Assembly (NCBI GenBank): GCA_002279765.1
Contig: NCCR01000018.1
Coordinates: forward strand, 38,206 to 47,933
DNA: 9,728 nucleotides
DNA from: Verrucomicrobia bacterium 12-59-8
GTDB taxonomy: Bacteria > Verrucomicrobiota > Verrucomicrobiae > Verrucomicrobiales > Verrucomicrobiaceae
Direction: 5' to 3'
Part shown: one piece after another, positions 1 to 6,373 of the stretch
Layout: every line of letters starts with the position of its first letter
How positions within the stretch are numbered: position 1 is the first letter of the stretch
Position numbers and translations under genes: made by a program
Notes under the pieces: generated by a model
The model's database searches: none
What the model saw: only the letters and a program-made list of their open reading frames with translations
What the model was told of the DNA's origin: nothing

Positions 1-161
1 TTCCTGTCCGCTGGTTTTATAAATATATACGATAACCATAGCAAAACCTGGGCTACCCCCCGAGAAACCTGTTCGCCTCCCACAATCCCGCCTGCGCAAC
101 CAGGCTTCGCACTGGCCAAGCGACCGGTGAGGCTGCCCAGAATCAACCCGTGATGGCGGCG
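1..161. other. Non-coding flank, no gene seen
   Basis: This stretch lies downstream of the peroxiredoxin stop codon. I see no supported reading frame in it. The first 40 bases are AT-rich, with a TATAAATATATA-like run at about 18-30 that could belong to a promoter of a gene outside the window, but no matching -35 is clear. No strong intrinsic terminator for the peroxiredoxin gene is visible. Confidence 0.5.
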
Positions 162-650
162 TCAGGGATTCTGTTGTTGGCCCAGCACCTCCAGCAGTGA
201 GTCCAGATGCTCGTCGGGTTTCACTTTCTCGAAGATGGCGGCGATCCTGCCGTCTTGGCCGATCACAAAGGTGCTGCGCTCAGTGCCCAGGTAGGTTTTG
301 CCATACAGGCTCTTCTGCACCCACACACCGTAGGCGTTGACGATCTGCCGGTCCTCATCGGCGATGAGCGGGAAGGGGAGCGCGTATTTTTGGATGAACT
401 TCGCGTGGCTCTTCACCGGATCGGTGCTGATGCCAAACACGAGCGCCTTCTGGGAGATCTGCGGCCAGCCATCGCGCAGGGCGCAGGCCTGCTTCGTACA
501 GCCCGGCGTATCGTCCTTTGGGTAAAAGTAGAGCACCACGCTCTGACCTTGGAGCTGGCTCAGGGTGATGGTGTCTCCGGCTTGGTAGCGGCCACCGATG
601 ACGGGGGCGGTGAAATCTGGGGCCTGTGAATGAAGGGCGGGTTTGCTCAT
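162..650 (-). CDS. bcp: Thioredoxin-dependent peroxiredoxin, Bcp/PrxQ type
   Basis: A 162-residue protein that should reduce hydrogen peroxide and organic hydroperoxides in the cytoplasm using thioredoxin. The family signature is complete: YPKDDTPGCTKQAC gives peroxidatic Cys51, within T48-P49-G50-C51, and the nearby resolving Cys56 typical of the atypical two-cysteine Bcp/PrxQ group. Arg125 in the GTERSTF stretch matches the conserved active-site arginine. Length is normal for the family. A longer frame begins with GTG at 662, but that codon lies inside the terminator hairpin of the upstream PEP-CTERM gene, so I chose the ATG at 650 (protein begins MSKPALHS). No Shine-Dalgarno is seen and no clear promoter separates the gene from the terminator, so it may rely on readthrough or on an unrecognised promoter. 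Confidence 0.95.
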   Translation of the reverse strand: MSKPALHSQAPDFTAPVIGGRYQAGDTITLSQLQGQSVVLYFYPKDDTPGCTKQACALRDGWPQISQKALVFGISTDPVKSHAKFIQKYALPFPLIADEDRQIVNAYGVWVQKSLYGKTYLGTERSTFVIGQDGRIAAIFEKVKPDEHLDSLLEVLGQQQNP

Positions 651-656
651 ATAAAA

Positions 657-688
657 AGCCACACTGCATGTGGAAATGCAATGTGGCT
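657..688 (-). terminator. Intrinsic terminator after the PEP-CTERM gene
   Basis: Read on the minus strand, a 13-bp stem (arms 676-688 and 657-669, one G-U wobble, otherwise perfect) closes a 6-nt loop and is followed at once by GGCTTTTTATATG, giving a U-tract. It sits 25 nt beyond the PEP-CTERM stop codon and ends only 6 nt before the peroxiredoxin ATG. The opposite strand has no T-run after the hairpin, so it should act in the minus direction only. Confidence 0.88.
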
Positions 689-713
689 CGAAAAGGATCC
701 ATGAAAATGGCGG

Positions 714-908
714 CTAGCGGCGGCGGCGTGCGGCGAGGCCAACGCAGCCTAGCATGAGCAGCATGGCGTGGGACGGCTCAGGGACGGCGGCATACAGATT
801 GGCATCCGGCGCTGGCGCGATGCCATTGCTGGATTGGGGTTTGGGCGTCTCAGTGGCGGAGGCTGCTGAAGCGAAGGCAAGGGTGGCGATGAGTAGGAGT
901 GATTTCAT
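714..908 (-). CDS. Very small PEP-CTERM sorting-domain protein
   Basis: A 64-residue exported protein. It begins MKSLLLIATLAFASAASA, a classic Sec signal peptide with likely cleavage after ASA at residue 18. A short low-complexity mature segment of about 25 residues follows, then a textbook PEP-CTERM tail: VPEP, a hydrophobic stretch, and the basic terminus AARRRR. Known PEP-CTERM proteins are processed by an exosortase and delivered to the cell surface or exopolysaccharide; no exosortase is encoded here. The frame can be extended upstream to codons at 947 and 995, but the promoter at 961-989 would start transcription near 954, so the start at 908 fits best. It is flanked by its own promoter and terminator and so forms a single-gene unit. 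The role of the mature peptide is unknown. Confidence 0.85.
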   Translation of the reverse strand: MKSLLLIATLAFASAASATETPKPQSSNGIAPAPDANLYAAVPEPSHAMLLMLGCVGLAARRRR

Positions 909-960
909 GTTTTGATTTGTTTGGGAATGGCACGCAGACTTTTTCATGCCGATTTGCTTG

Positions 961-989
961 TTTATATGGATTTGGGTTTGAAACCTCAA
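961..989 (-). promoter_or_regulatory. Sigma70-like promoter of the PEP-CTERM gene
   Basis: On the minus strand, TTGAGG (989-984) and TATAAA (966-961) are separated by 17 nt, the ideal sigma70 spacing. Predicted transcription start is near 954, leaving a leader of about 45 nt that is A/C-rich just before the ATG at 908 and has no Shine-Dalgarno. The -35 box lies 1 nt from the large palindrome at 991-1021. Confidence 0.65.
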
Positions 990-990
990 G

Positions 991-1021
991 ATCAAAAATA
1001 AAGGAATCCTTTATTTTTGAT
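991..1021 (-). terminator. 31-bp perfect palindrome, likely terminator
   Basis: Two perfect 15-nt arms (991-1005 and 1007-1021) flank one central base. The stop codon of the PrsW-like gene (1011-1013) lies within it. In minus-strand RNA the core AAAGGATTCCTTT hairpin is followed by ATTTTTGAT, which fits an intrinsic terminator. The symmetry gives both strands a comparable A-tract/U-tract. The adjacency to the -35 box of the next promoter means it could also be a protein-binding operator. The palindrome is certain; the function is inferred. Confidence 0.65.
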
Positions 1022-1916
1022 GAATCTCGGGTTGGGCTGCGCGTGGCCTGCCTGTCACTAAAAAGAGTGCGGTAAACAAGATCGCTGGCAGAAACAAAAG
1101 GCACTCGCGGACGCAGATCCAGACGGCTTCCAGCGTCTGCCAATGGACCCACGTCAGTCCCAATGCCAGGGCGTACTGCGTGGTGGCACTGAGGGCAAAC
1201 CAGGACAATGACGCACGCAGTTGTGTCCGATTCGGCAATGTCCGGTGGTAGAGGATAAAGAACCAGGCCAGAAGGGCTATCACCACCAATTGGGAGAGCC
1301 AGGAGGTCCCGCCGGCCCGCAGCCAGACCCAGGCGCTGCCCGGAGCCCAGTCATAGAGGCCATGTGCCACTATCACGGTCAAGAATGTGGCAAAAAAGCG
1401 GGACCATGCCTGGGGGCGGCCTTGCCATGCCTGGCTCAGAGCTGCTCCACACAATCCGGTGCCAGCCACATGCAGCGCCGTGGTGGAAAACACCCTGCCC
1501 ACCAGCAGCGTGGGCTCTGCATGCCCGCCGAAAAACCAGCGGTTTTCCGCTGTGGCAAACCCCAGCCCCACCATGGCAGCGGCTGCCATGGCCGTTTGCG
1601 GCGCACGGCGCGACTGCAGCCACAGCATGCATGGCAGGGCAAAGAGCAGTTTGATCGTCTCCTCCCGCAGGCCGACATCGTTGATGAAAAGCACGAGACG
1701 TCGTCCGCCAGCCAGATGCTCCAGATGAGGAACTATGACCGGGTAAATCGCACCCAGATACCAGCCGAGCACGCGAAAACTGCCATAACCCGCCAGCAGC
1801 GGCAGCACGGGCCGCAGCCAGCACCAGCGGTCATGGCGCTCCTGCAGCACGAATACCCCATACCAGATGACCAGGCCGGACAAAGCCGCAGCATTTTGAT
1901 ACAAGGCAGAAGTCAT
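1011..1916 (-). CDS. PrsW-family intramembrane metalloprotease
   Basis: A 301-residue polytopic membrane protein with about eight hydrophobic segments. The PrsW family motifs appear in order: an EExxK motif (Glu85, Glu86, Lys89 in REETIKLL), GFATAEN with Glu124-Asn125, His149 in the TTALHVAG segment, and HGLYDW with His185 and Asp189. Bacillus PrsW performs site-1 cleavage of the anti-sigma factor RsiW, so this protein probably cuts a membrane-anchored substrate, but no sigma/anti-sigma pair is encoded in the window to name it. The C-terminal third (about 205-290) carries further membrane segments beyond the catalytic core. The gene starts 26 nt after the DUF4112 stop codon, which suggests one transcript, and ends inside the palindrome at 991-1021. 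No Shine-Dalgarno is seen at the ATG. Confidence 0.85.
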   Translation of the reverse strand: MTSALYQNAAALSGLVIWYGVFVLQERHDRWCWLRPVLPLLAGYGSFRVLGWYLGAIYPVIVPHLEHLAGGRRLVLFINDVGLREETIKLLFALPCMLWLQSRRAPQTAMAAAAMVGLGFATAENRWFFGGHAEPTLLVGRVFSTTALHVAGTGLCGAALSQAWQGRPQAWSRFFATFLTVIVAHGLYDWAPGSAWVWLRAGGTSWLSQLVVIALLAWFFILYHRTLPNRTQLRASLSWFALSATTQYALALGLTWVHWQTLEAVWICVRECLLFLPAILFTALFLVTGRPRAAQPEIHQK

Positions 1917-1942
1917 GGGCGCGCTCGGTCACGGCTGGGAGT

Positions 1943-2515
1943 TTAACGCAGGCCTGCCGCATGCAGCACCGTTTCGATGGCCGTGAAAAACAGCCACGCA
2001 TAAAAGGCCCAGCCGATGATGATGATGCCGACGATCACGGCGGCCAGGATCAAGAGGCCGAAGTAAAAGCGCAGCGTGCTGCGGTGTACCTTCTCCTTGT
2101 GTCCGGCCTGCCAGGCAGTGAGGAGGTGCAGGTTGCGGGTGTTGGATTTGAAGAAGACGGAGGCCACCGCCCCGGCACCAGGAATCAGGCCGATGAGGAA
2201 ATTGATGCCCATGTTCAGGGTCATGCGCAAAAAAACAGGTATGGAGACCCCGCTGCGTAGCGCATCCATCAGGATAATGACCCCCGCGCCGGAGGCCACG
2301 GTGTCGCCGACACCGGGGATCAGCGCCAGGATGGGATCGAGACCGACTCGGACACTCGTGCCGGGTATGCGCAGCAGTTCATCGAGATACCTAGCCAGGA
2401 TGCGTGCGGTGGCCCGGTTCGTGGGATCAGCGCTCTCCGCCAGCTTCGCCGCGATGGGGTTGATCGGTGGCGGCAGCACTTCGTCCACTTTGAGATCAGG
2501 TATCGGTGCAGGCAT
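1943..2515 (-). CDS. DUF4112 membrane protein
   Basis: A 190-residue protein matching DUF4112. The core runs from LARYLDELLRIPGT (about 40-53), through VRVGLDPILALIPGVGD (55-71), to RMTLNMGINFLIGLIPGAG (97-115) and KSNTRNLHLL (123-132). Two glycine/proline-rich hydrophobic hairpins (about 61-84 and 102-122) are followed by a clear transmembrane helix near 151-178. The second hairpin usually carries a Gly-Asp after the IPxxG; here it reads GAGA, so that acidic residue is missing. The N-terminal 38 residues are Pro-rich and probably cytosolic. The family has no established biochemical function. The gene lies 108 nt after the metallopeptidase gene and 26 nt before the PrsW-like gene. A 6-bp hairpin (2591-2612) in the 108-nt gap lacks a U-tract, so the three genes may be co-transcribed. 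Confidence 0.85.
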   Translation of the reverse strand: MPAPIPDLKVDEVLPPPINPIAAKLAESADPTNRATARILARYLDELLRIPGTSVRVGLDPILALIPGVGDTVASGAGVIILMDALRSGVSIPVFLRMTLNMGINFLIGLIPGAGAVASVFFKSNTRNLHLLTAWQAGHKEKVHRSTLRFYFGLLILAAVIVGIIIIGWAFYAWLFFTAIETVLHAAGLR

Positions 2516-2623
2516 GCGTACTGGATACTAGATGCCCGAAATCTGGCAACTAAGATCAGGAGCCGGGTGGCGCTGCTTTGAGGCAATACTCTCCACCGCG
2601 CATGAAGTGGAGGCTGAAGGCGC

Positions 2624-3574
2624 TCATGGCTTCAATGAGGTGTCCCAGAGTTTCTCCAGCAGCGCAAACATCTCCGGATCATGCTGCCTCAACTCTTCCC
2701 GCGTGAACGGAAAGAAGTCGTTGTGGCTGAAGAACGCCTCCGAGCATTCGGCAAAGTATTCCTTCGCGTTGGTCATGGCATAGGCTTTGTCCAGCCGCTT
2801 CCGCCTCTCCGAGTCCTGCCGCAGCACCCGGTCATATTTGCCGGCCGCTTTGGCATGCTGAAAGGCAGCCTCGATCTCGTGATGGTCGAAACCGAGCACG
2901 CGATCATGAAAAGCATGGGCCAGCTCATGCAGGGCGAAGTTTGGCATGCGCCGTGTCTCGGCCTCGAAGATGCTCACGTTGGTGAATTCGACGGCCTTCT
3001 CCATCGCCGGATCGTGGTCGTGGTCGCGCAACCAGCCTGCACTGGGATGGTAGGCGGCATGCGCACCCTCCTGCGGATACACCGGACTGAAGTAGAGCGG
3101 CACCTTGCGCAGCTCCACCACCGCTTTCGCTGGTACGACGCGCACGATTTCATCGAGCTGCGCACGCAGCAGTAGCAGCGCCTTTTCCAGCGCTGGGGAG
3201 TCGCTCTCGATCAGCTTCACATTCACATGCACCGTCCAGCCGGAAATCTGGCGCATGTCATAGCTCGGACTGTCCGGCGTTTGTTTCGGCTGGGACTGCG
3301 CCGCCGGGCCGTAGCGGAACTCTTGTGCGCGTGCGCTGCTCACGACTTCCGTTTCCTTTGCGCCATCCACAATGACAAAGCGATGCCCCAGCGTGGTGTT
3401 GATGGTCGTGTCTTTGCCCGGTGCGATCTTGCCGTTCGAGGCGCGCCCGCCTTCCGGCCTGAGCCAGAACACCTCCACGGCACGTGGCGCGGTATTGATG
3501 ATTTGCAGCTTGGGCCGGTCCAGTGCCAGCACTGACGTGGCAAGAAACCAAAGGGTGGCAATCGTGATTTTCAT
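2624..3574 (-). CDS. Secreted VHL-beta / LF-like zinc metallopeptidase
   Basis: A 316-residue protein with a signal peptide (MKITIATLWFLATSVLA, cleavage near 17-18). Residues about 22-72 read as a VHL beta domain: a short IINTAPRAVEVFWL strand pair, APGKDT, then GHRFVIVDG, the pattern of human pVHL and its bacterial relatives. A catalytic domain follows, with HELAH (His216, Glu217, His220) as zinc ligands and base. Downstream, YAMTNAKEYFAE gives Tyr265, Glu272 and Glu276. As I recall it, anthrax lethal factor has the same layout: a Tyr seven residues before the third zinc ligand in an EFFAE motif. I therefore infer a gluzincin of lethal-factor-like (M34/ATLF) type. The start is the ATG encoding MKIT; the frame stays open 62 codons further upstream, but that part has no signal peptide or domain. 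Substrate unknown; expected outside the cytoplasmic membrane. Confidence 0.8.
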   Translation of the reverse strand: MKITIATLWFLATSVLALDRPKLQIINTAPRAVEVFWLRPEGGRASNGKIAPGKDTTINTTLGHRFVIVDGAKETEVVSSARAQEFRYGPAAQSQPKQTPDSPSYDMRQISGWTVHVNVKLIESDSPALEKALLLLRAQLDEIVRVVPAKAVVELRKVPLYFSPVYPQEGAHAAYHPSAGWLRDHDHDPAMEKAVEFTNVSIFEAETRRMPNFALHELAHAFHDRVLGFDHHEIEAAFQHAKAAGKYDRVLRQDSERRKRLDKAYAMTNAKEYFAECSEAFFSHNDFFPFTREELRQHDPEMFALLEKLWDTSLKP

Positions 3575-3604
3575 AAGATGCGGTCGGGGGACAACAAATC
3601 GAGC

Positions 3605-3673
3605 GCCACAGGTGGTTTCTCTCCGCCAAGCAGGACATTGACGATCTTTCCTGTGGCTGGTGTTGCTTGGCGG
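3605..3673 (-). repeat. Interleaved inverted repeats, possible pseudoknot
   Basis: Two perfect inverted repeats interlock in the order A-B-A'-B'. GCCACAGG at 3605-3612 pairs with 3650-3657, and CCGCCAAGCA at 3623-3632 pairs with 3664-3673. In minus-strand RNA this gives a 10-bp stem, 6-nt loop, 8-bp stem and 10-nt loop with a 17-nt junction, a geometry compatible with an H-type pseudoknot or with two mutually exclusive hairpins. It ends 30 nt upstream of the metallopeptidase ATG, so a 5' leader regulatory element is possible. I do not recognise it as any named riboswitch. The base pairing is seen; the function is inferred. Confidence 0.4.
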
Positions 3674-4032
3674 CATGGGGATCGCACCCTTTGCCACCAC
3701 CATCCTGAAACAGCTGGGCGGCACGGAGGCCTGGTGTCTGGTTCGGTTTGTAGGTTCCAAGGGCCTGAATGCACGCTTTGAGGTTCACGATGGTTTTGCG
3801 CCCGGCATCCAAACTCCAGCCGTGGCGGGTGTGAGGCTGGGCACTTTATCGCGGTTTTAGCAAGGGCTGGAGATGACTGGATCATCGCCGAGCCGCTCTG
3901 CGGCGAGATGCTGCAGAAGTCATGTCGAAATCGAGGACATGGGAGGGAAAGCTGATTCCGGCGGGAGACTGGCGGATAAAATTTGGGGGGCTTTGCGGAG
4001 AAGTGAGGAATGGTGCAAAGCGAGGATTTTTG
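3674..4032. other. Intergenic region without a convincing gene
   Basis: Frames stay open on both strands from about 3660 to 3885 (66 codons on plus, ending at 3860; about 100 on minus, ending at 3571), but the translations show no domain, no signal peptide and biased Arg/Pro/Cys composition on minus. The plus frame (ending GVRLGTLSRF) looks slightly more protein-like and could be the remnant of a decayed gene. A small hairpin (TCGCCG/CGGCGA arms) lies near 3887-3904. From about 3990 the sequence turns AT-rich toward the promoter at 4033. I see no terminator or mobile-element end. Confidence 0.5.
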
Positions 4033-4060
4033 TTGAACGGCTATGATTAATGTGTATAAA
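4033..4060 (+). promoter_or_regulatory. Sigma70-like promoter for the plus-strand cluster
   Basis: TTGAAC (4033-4038) and TATAAA (4055-4060) are separated by 16 nt and sit in the most AT-rich stretch of the window. Transcription would start near 4067, leaving a leader of about 220 nt before the ATG at 4288. It faces the five-gene cluster at 4288-8604 and is the only good promoter I see for it. Confidence 0.6.
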
Positions 4061-4191
4061 AATCCAGGAAGTATTTTAGAGAAAAATTTCCAAGCGAGAT
4101 GCTCATTTGGTTAAATGTCAAAAATGAAACTGATGCTTCAACTTGGAAACTTAGGCATGGTCAGGCGGGTGGATGTTATTATTTCATTCAA

Positions 4192-4211
4192 CACAACCGG
4201 CGCTGGTTGTG
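4192..4211 (+). repeat. Short leader hairpin or operator-like inverted repeat
   Basis: Perfect 7-bp arms CACAACC (4192-4198) and GGTTGTG (4205-4211) flank a 6-nt loop. It lies in the predicted 5' leader between the promoter and the first cluster gene. It has no U-tract, so it is not an intrinsic terminator. It could be a regulator-binding site or an RNA hairpin, or it may be chance. Confidence 0.35.
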
Positions 4212-4287
4212 AGCACGACGCCACACAGCAGGTGAACTGCAAGGGTTGCGCCCGCCCAAACTGCCGAATTGCATACCCACCATCAGC

Positions 4288-5589
4288 ATGAAATACGACG
4301 ACTTTTTAAAGAAGCCCTGGCTCATCGCCGCAGTGCCGATGGTGGTGTTTGTCTGGAACATGATGTTTGCATGCGTGAAAGAGGACGCGCCCGCTCTGCT
4401 GCCAGCTCCCAGCGAAGGTGAAAAACAGCGGGTGGTGCGTGTCTATGAAGGCTTGCGCGATCTTAACGGGGAAGGTGGTGAAGGAGCCCCCTGGACCTCG
4501 CTGACAATCAGTGTCTGGGTGCGGGATTTTGATGGCTGGCTGCAAAAGCGCATGGATGATTATCCGAAGACCATGGACGGTGGCGGCTACATGTACACGG
4601 CTCTGAAAGCCTACTTTGCCAAGCCGGCCGGAACGGGAAAGCCCAGCCCGGAGGAGAAGGCTAACTTCAATGCCTGGATGAGACAAAGCCTCGAAAGCAT
4701 GCGCCTAAACATCGGAGGCCAGATTTTCACCAGCCTGCTGCCTGATGCGATTGTGAACACAACAGAAACGCCGCCAACCTCGGCCCCACCAGATTACACC
4801 TGGAACCGGCTGGTGTTTCGCAATCTTATCCCCGACAAGTCTGAAGCCGCCAAGCTACAAAGTCTGGTGAAGTCTTACACTTCCGAATGCACGGCGCCGA
4901 TCTCACTGGCCCTGCCGGTCAAGGACAGCAAAGGGGATGCCCGCTATGTCACCATGCAGACGTTGGTGAATGATGGACCCAAGGGCCATACACAGTATTT
5001 CAGCCTGCCGCTGCGCCCGCGCCTGATGCGTGCGCTGGCCTGGGCGGCGATGACCGGTGTGCTCTGGGTCATCATCAGCGTCTCCTATCAAACGGGGGTG
5101 CTGCGTGCTCCCGTGCCGCCACCGCCTGCAGGTGGAGAAAATGTCATTCCCGACTGGCAGCACAGCCCATGGAGCGCCTCACGCGTGGTGATGGCCTGGT
5201 GGCTGGCCATCTGCACCAGTTGCTATCTGTTTCTGTGGGCCATGCAGGGTAGTATGGATGTGCTGTCCGGCTCCGCCCCGCTGCTGCTGGGCATTAACGG
5301 TGGTACGCTGCTGGCGGCGTCATGGGTGACGTCGAATCAGAAAAATCGCGTGGCTCCTGACGTGCCGCCGCCACTCATTCCACACGATACATTTCTCAAA
5401 GACATCATCACCGAAGGCAAGGAGGCTGAGATAGCGAAGCTGCAGATGGTGGTCTGGAACGGCGTGCTGGGCGTTGTCTTCATCTGGCAGTGCCTGTCAG
5501 ACTGGGAGATGCCGAAATTCAGTGAACAACTCATGACCCTGCTGGGCATCAGCGCGACCGCCTATGTCGGCTACAAGGCCCAGCAATAG
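4288..5589 (+). CDS. Multi-pass membrane protein of unknown function
   Basis: A 433-residue protein. A transmembrane segment at about 11-29 is followed by a large soluble domain (31-245, no domain I recognise), then hydrophobic segments at about 247-267, 299-318, 328-346, 386-403 and possibly 412-428. Proline-rich linkers (PVPPPP near 275-280 and PPPL near 360-363) separate the helices. The C-terminal pattern FLKDIITEGKEAEIAKLQMV, then VVFIW, MPKFSEQL, LLGISATAYVGYK, resembles a C-terminal membrane module I know from many uncharacterised bacterial proteins, where it usually ends near GISSGTYLGFK. The ATG at 4288 is preferred over the in-frame TTG at 4246 because it directly precedes the hydrophobic N-terminus. 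It is the first gene of a co-directional cluster of wall- and polysaccharide-hydrolase-like proteins. A holin-like or export role is speculation; it is much larger than usual holins. Confidence 0.7.
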   Translation: MKYDDFLKKPWLIAAVPMVVFVWNMMFACVKEDAPALLPAPSEGEKQRVVRVYEGLRDLNGEGGEGAPWTSLTISVWVRDFDGWLQKRMDDYPKTMDGGGYMYTALKAYFAKPAGTGKPSPEEKANFNAWMRQSLESMRLNIGGQIFTSLLPDAIVNTTETPPTSAPPDYTWNRLVFRNLIPDKSEAAKLQSLVKSYTSECTAPISLALPVKDSKGDARYVTMQTLVNDGPKGHTQYFSLPLRPRLMRALAWAAMTGVLWVIISVSYQTGVLRAPVPPPPAGGENVIPDWQHSPWSASRVVMAWWLAICTSCYLFLWAMQGSMDVLSGSAPLLLGINGGTLLAASWVTSNQKNRVAPDVPPPLIPHDTFLKDIITEGKEAEIAKLQMVVWNGVLGVVFIWQCLSDWEMPKFSEQLMTLLGISATAYVGYKAQQ

Positions 5590-5600
5590 CGCGCCTGCGC

Positions 5601-5641
5601 ACATTTTTTCCTGCCAAAAGACCACCAAACTCACCACTACC
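5601..5641 (+). promoter_or_regulatory. A/C-rich leader with ACCACCAAAC word
   Basis: The intergenic leader before the TIM-barrel gene has ACATTTTTT (5601-5609) and ACCACCAAAC (5621-5630), then a nearly G-free run into the ATG. No Shine-Dalgarno is present. The same two words recur before the next gene (6374-6412). This may be an unstructured translation-initiation leader. Confidence 0.4.
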
Positions 5642-6370
5642 ATGCCTGCCACTGACAAAGTTCTCTGGGTCGTCAACTACGACAAGCTCTCCTGGTTCGT
5701 CGAACGTGCGCGTTATGTGGGTGCCACGACCGTCGCCATCCGCACGGACAACGACGTTGCTGCCGCCATCACCGAGTTCCACAAGTTCAATATCAAAGTG
5801 ATGGGCTGGCGCTGGCCCTCGGCCAAGACGGATGCCGCGATGAAGGAGGCGCAGAAGGCGGTGACGCTCTTCGGCCAAGGCATGGACGGCTACTATGCGG
5901 ACCCGGAAGGCGAGCCCGGAGCACCCTATGACTGGGATCAAAGCGGACTGGATCAACTGGCGGAGAATTTCTGCTCGACCATCACCGCCGCTGCGAAGGG
6001 AAAGCCGTTTGGCACCACTTCGCACTACCGGGGAAAGAAGACCTTTGGCAAGCTCCCCTGGCAGACTTTTTTCAAGTACAGCACGGTGCTGCTGCCGCAG
6101 GCATACTGGCGCGTTCCCGGCGGCGTGATCGGACACGGCGACCCGGCGGACAACTACCGGGTGTCGCTGGACTGCTGGGAGCAGACGGGCGGGCAGCGGG
6201 ACTTGATCGTGCCCATGGCGGGTGAACTCGGCTCCGCTAAGGCGGGTGAAATCAAAACCTATGCCAGTGAGGCGGAGCAGCAGGGGATCACGCAACTGCA
6301 CTTCTACGCCGCCGAGGAGGACAATGTCACCAAGAGCGTCTGGGATGCCGTGCGTGATGCCGGAGTCTGA
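5642..6370 (+). CDS. TIM-barrel glycoside-hydrolase-like protein
   Basis: A 242-residue protein with the strand pattern of a (beta/alpha)8 barrel. Likely strands are VAIRTD (31-36), IKVMGWRWP (51-59), GYYADPEGE (83-91), PFGTTSHY (122-129), VLLPQAYW (149-156), DLIVPMAGELG (187-197) and ITQLHFYAAE (216-225). Asp87 and Glu89 in YYADPEGE at a strand end resemble the D-x-E acidic pair of GH25-type lysozymes and related barrels, so they are the best catalytic candidates. I cannot assign a family with certainty. There is no signal peptide or membrane segment. The ATG at 5642 is chosen because the frame upstream of it overlaps the previous gene's stop and encodes the intergenic leader. The hydrolase-like neighbours support a role on cell wall or polysaccharide. 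Confidence 0.65.
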   Translation: MPATDKVLWVVNYDKLSWFVERARYVGATTVAIRTDNDVAAAITEFHKFNIKVMGWRWPSAKTDAAMKEAQKAVTLFGQGMDGYYADPEGEPGAPYDWDQSGLDQLAENFCSTITAAAKGKPFGTTSHYRGKKTFGKLPWQTFFKYSTVLLPQAYWRVPGGVIGHGDPADNYRVSLDCWEQTGGQRDLIVPMAGELGSAKAGEIKTYASEAEQQGITQLHFYAAEEDNVTKSVWDAVRDAGV

Positions 6371-6373
6371 CGA

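Noticed and set aside
207..629. 140-codon plus-strand open frame across the peroxiredoxin gene
   Set aside because: It is antisense to an unmistakable Bcp/PrxQ gene and its translation shows no domain; GC-rich codon bias keeps the opposite frame open.
1221..1946. 241-codon plus-strand open frame opposite the PrsW-like gene
   Set aside because: Its translation is low-complexity and rich in Gln/Pro/His, while the minus strand carries all PrsW motifs.
3660..3860. 66-codon plus-strand open frame in the central intergenic region
   Set aside because: No recognised domain, no supported start signal and a competing open frame on the other strand; kept only as a possible gene remnant.
3674..4287. 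Mobile element or CRISPR remnant in the long intergenic region
   Set aside because: No terminal inverted repeats, target-site duplication, transposase frame or regularly spaced repeats could be seen.
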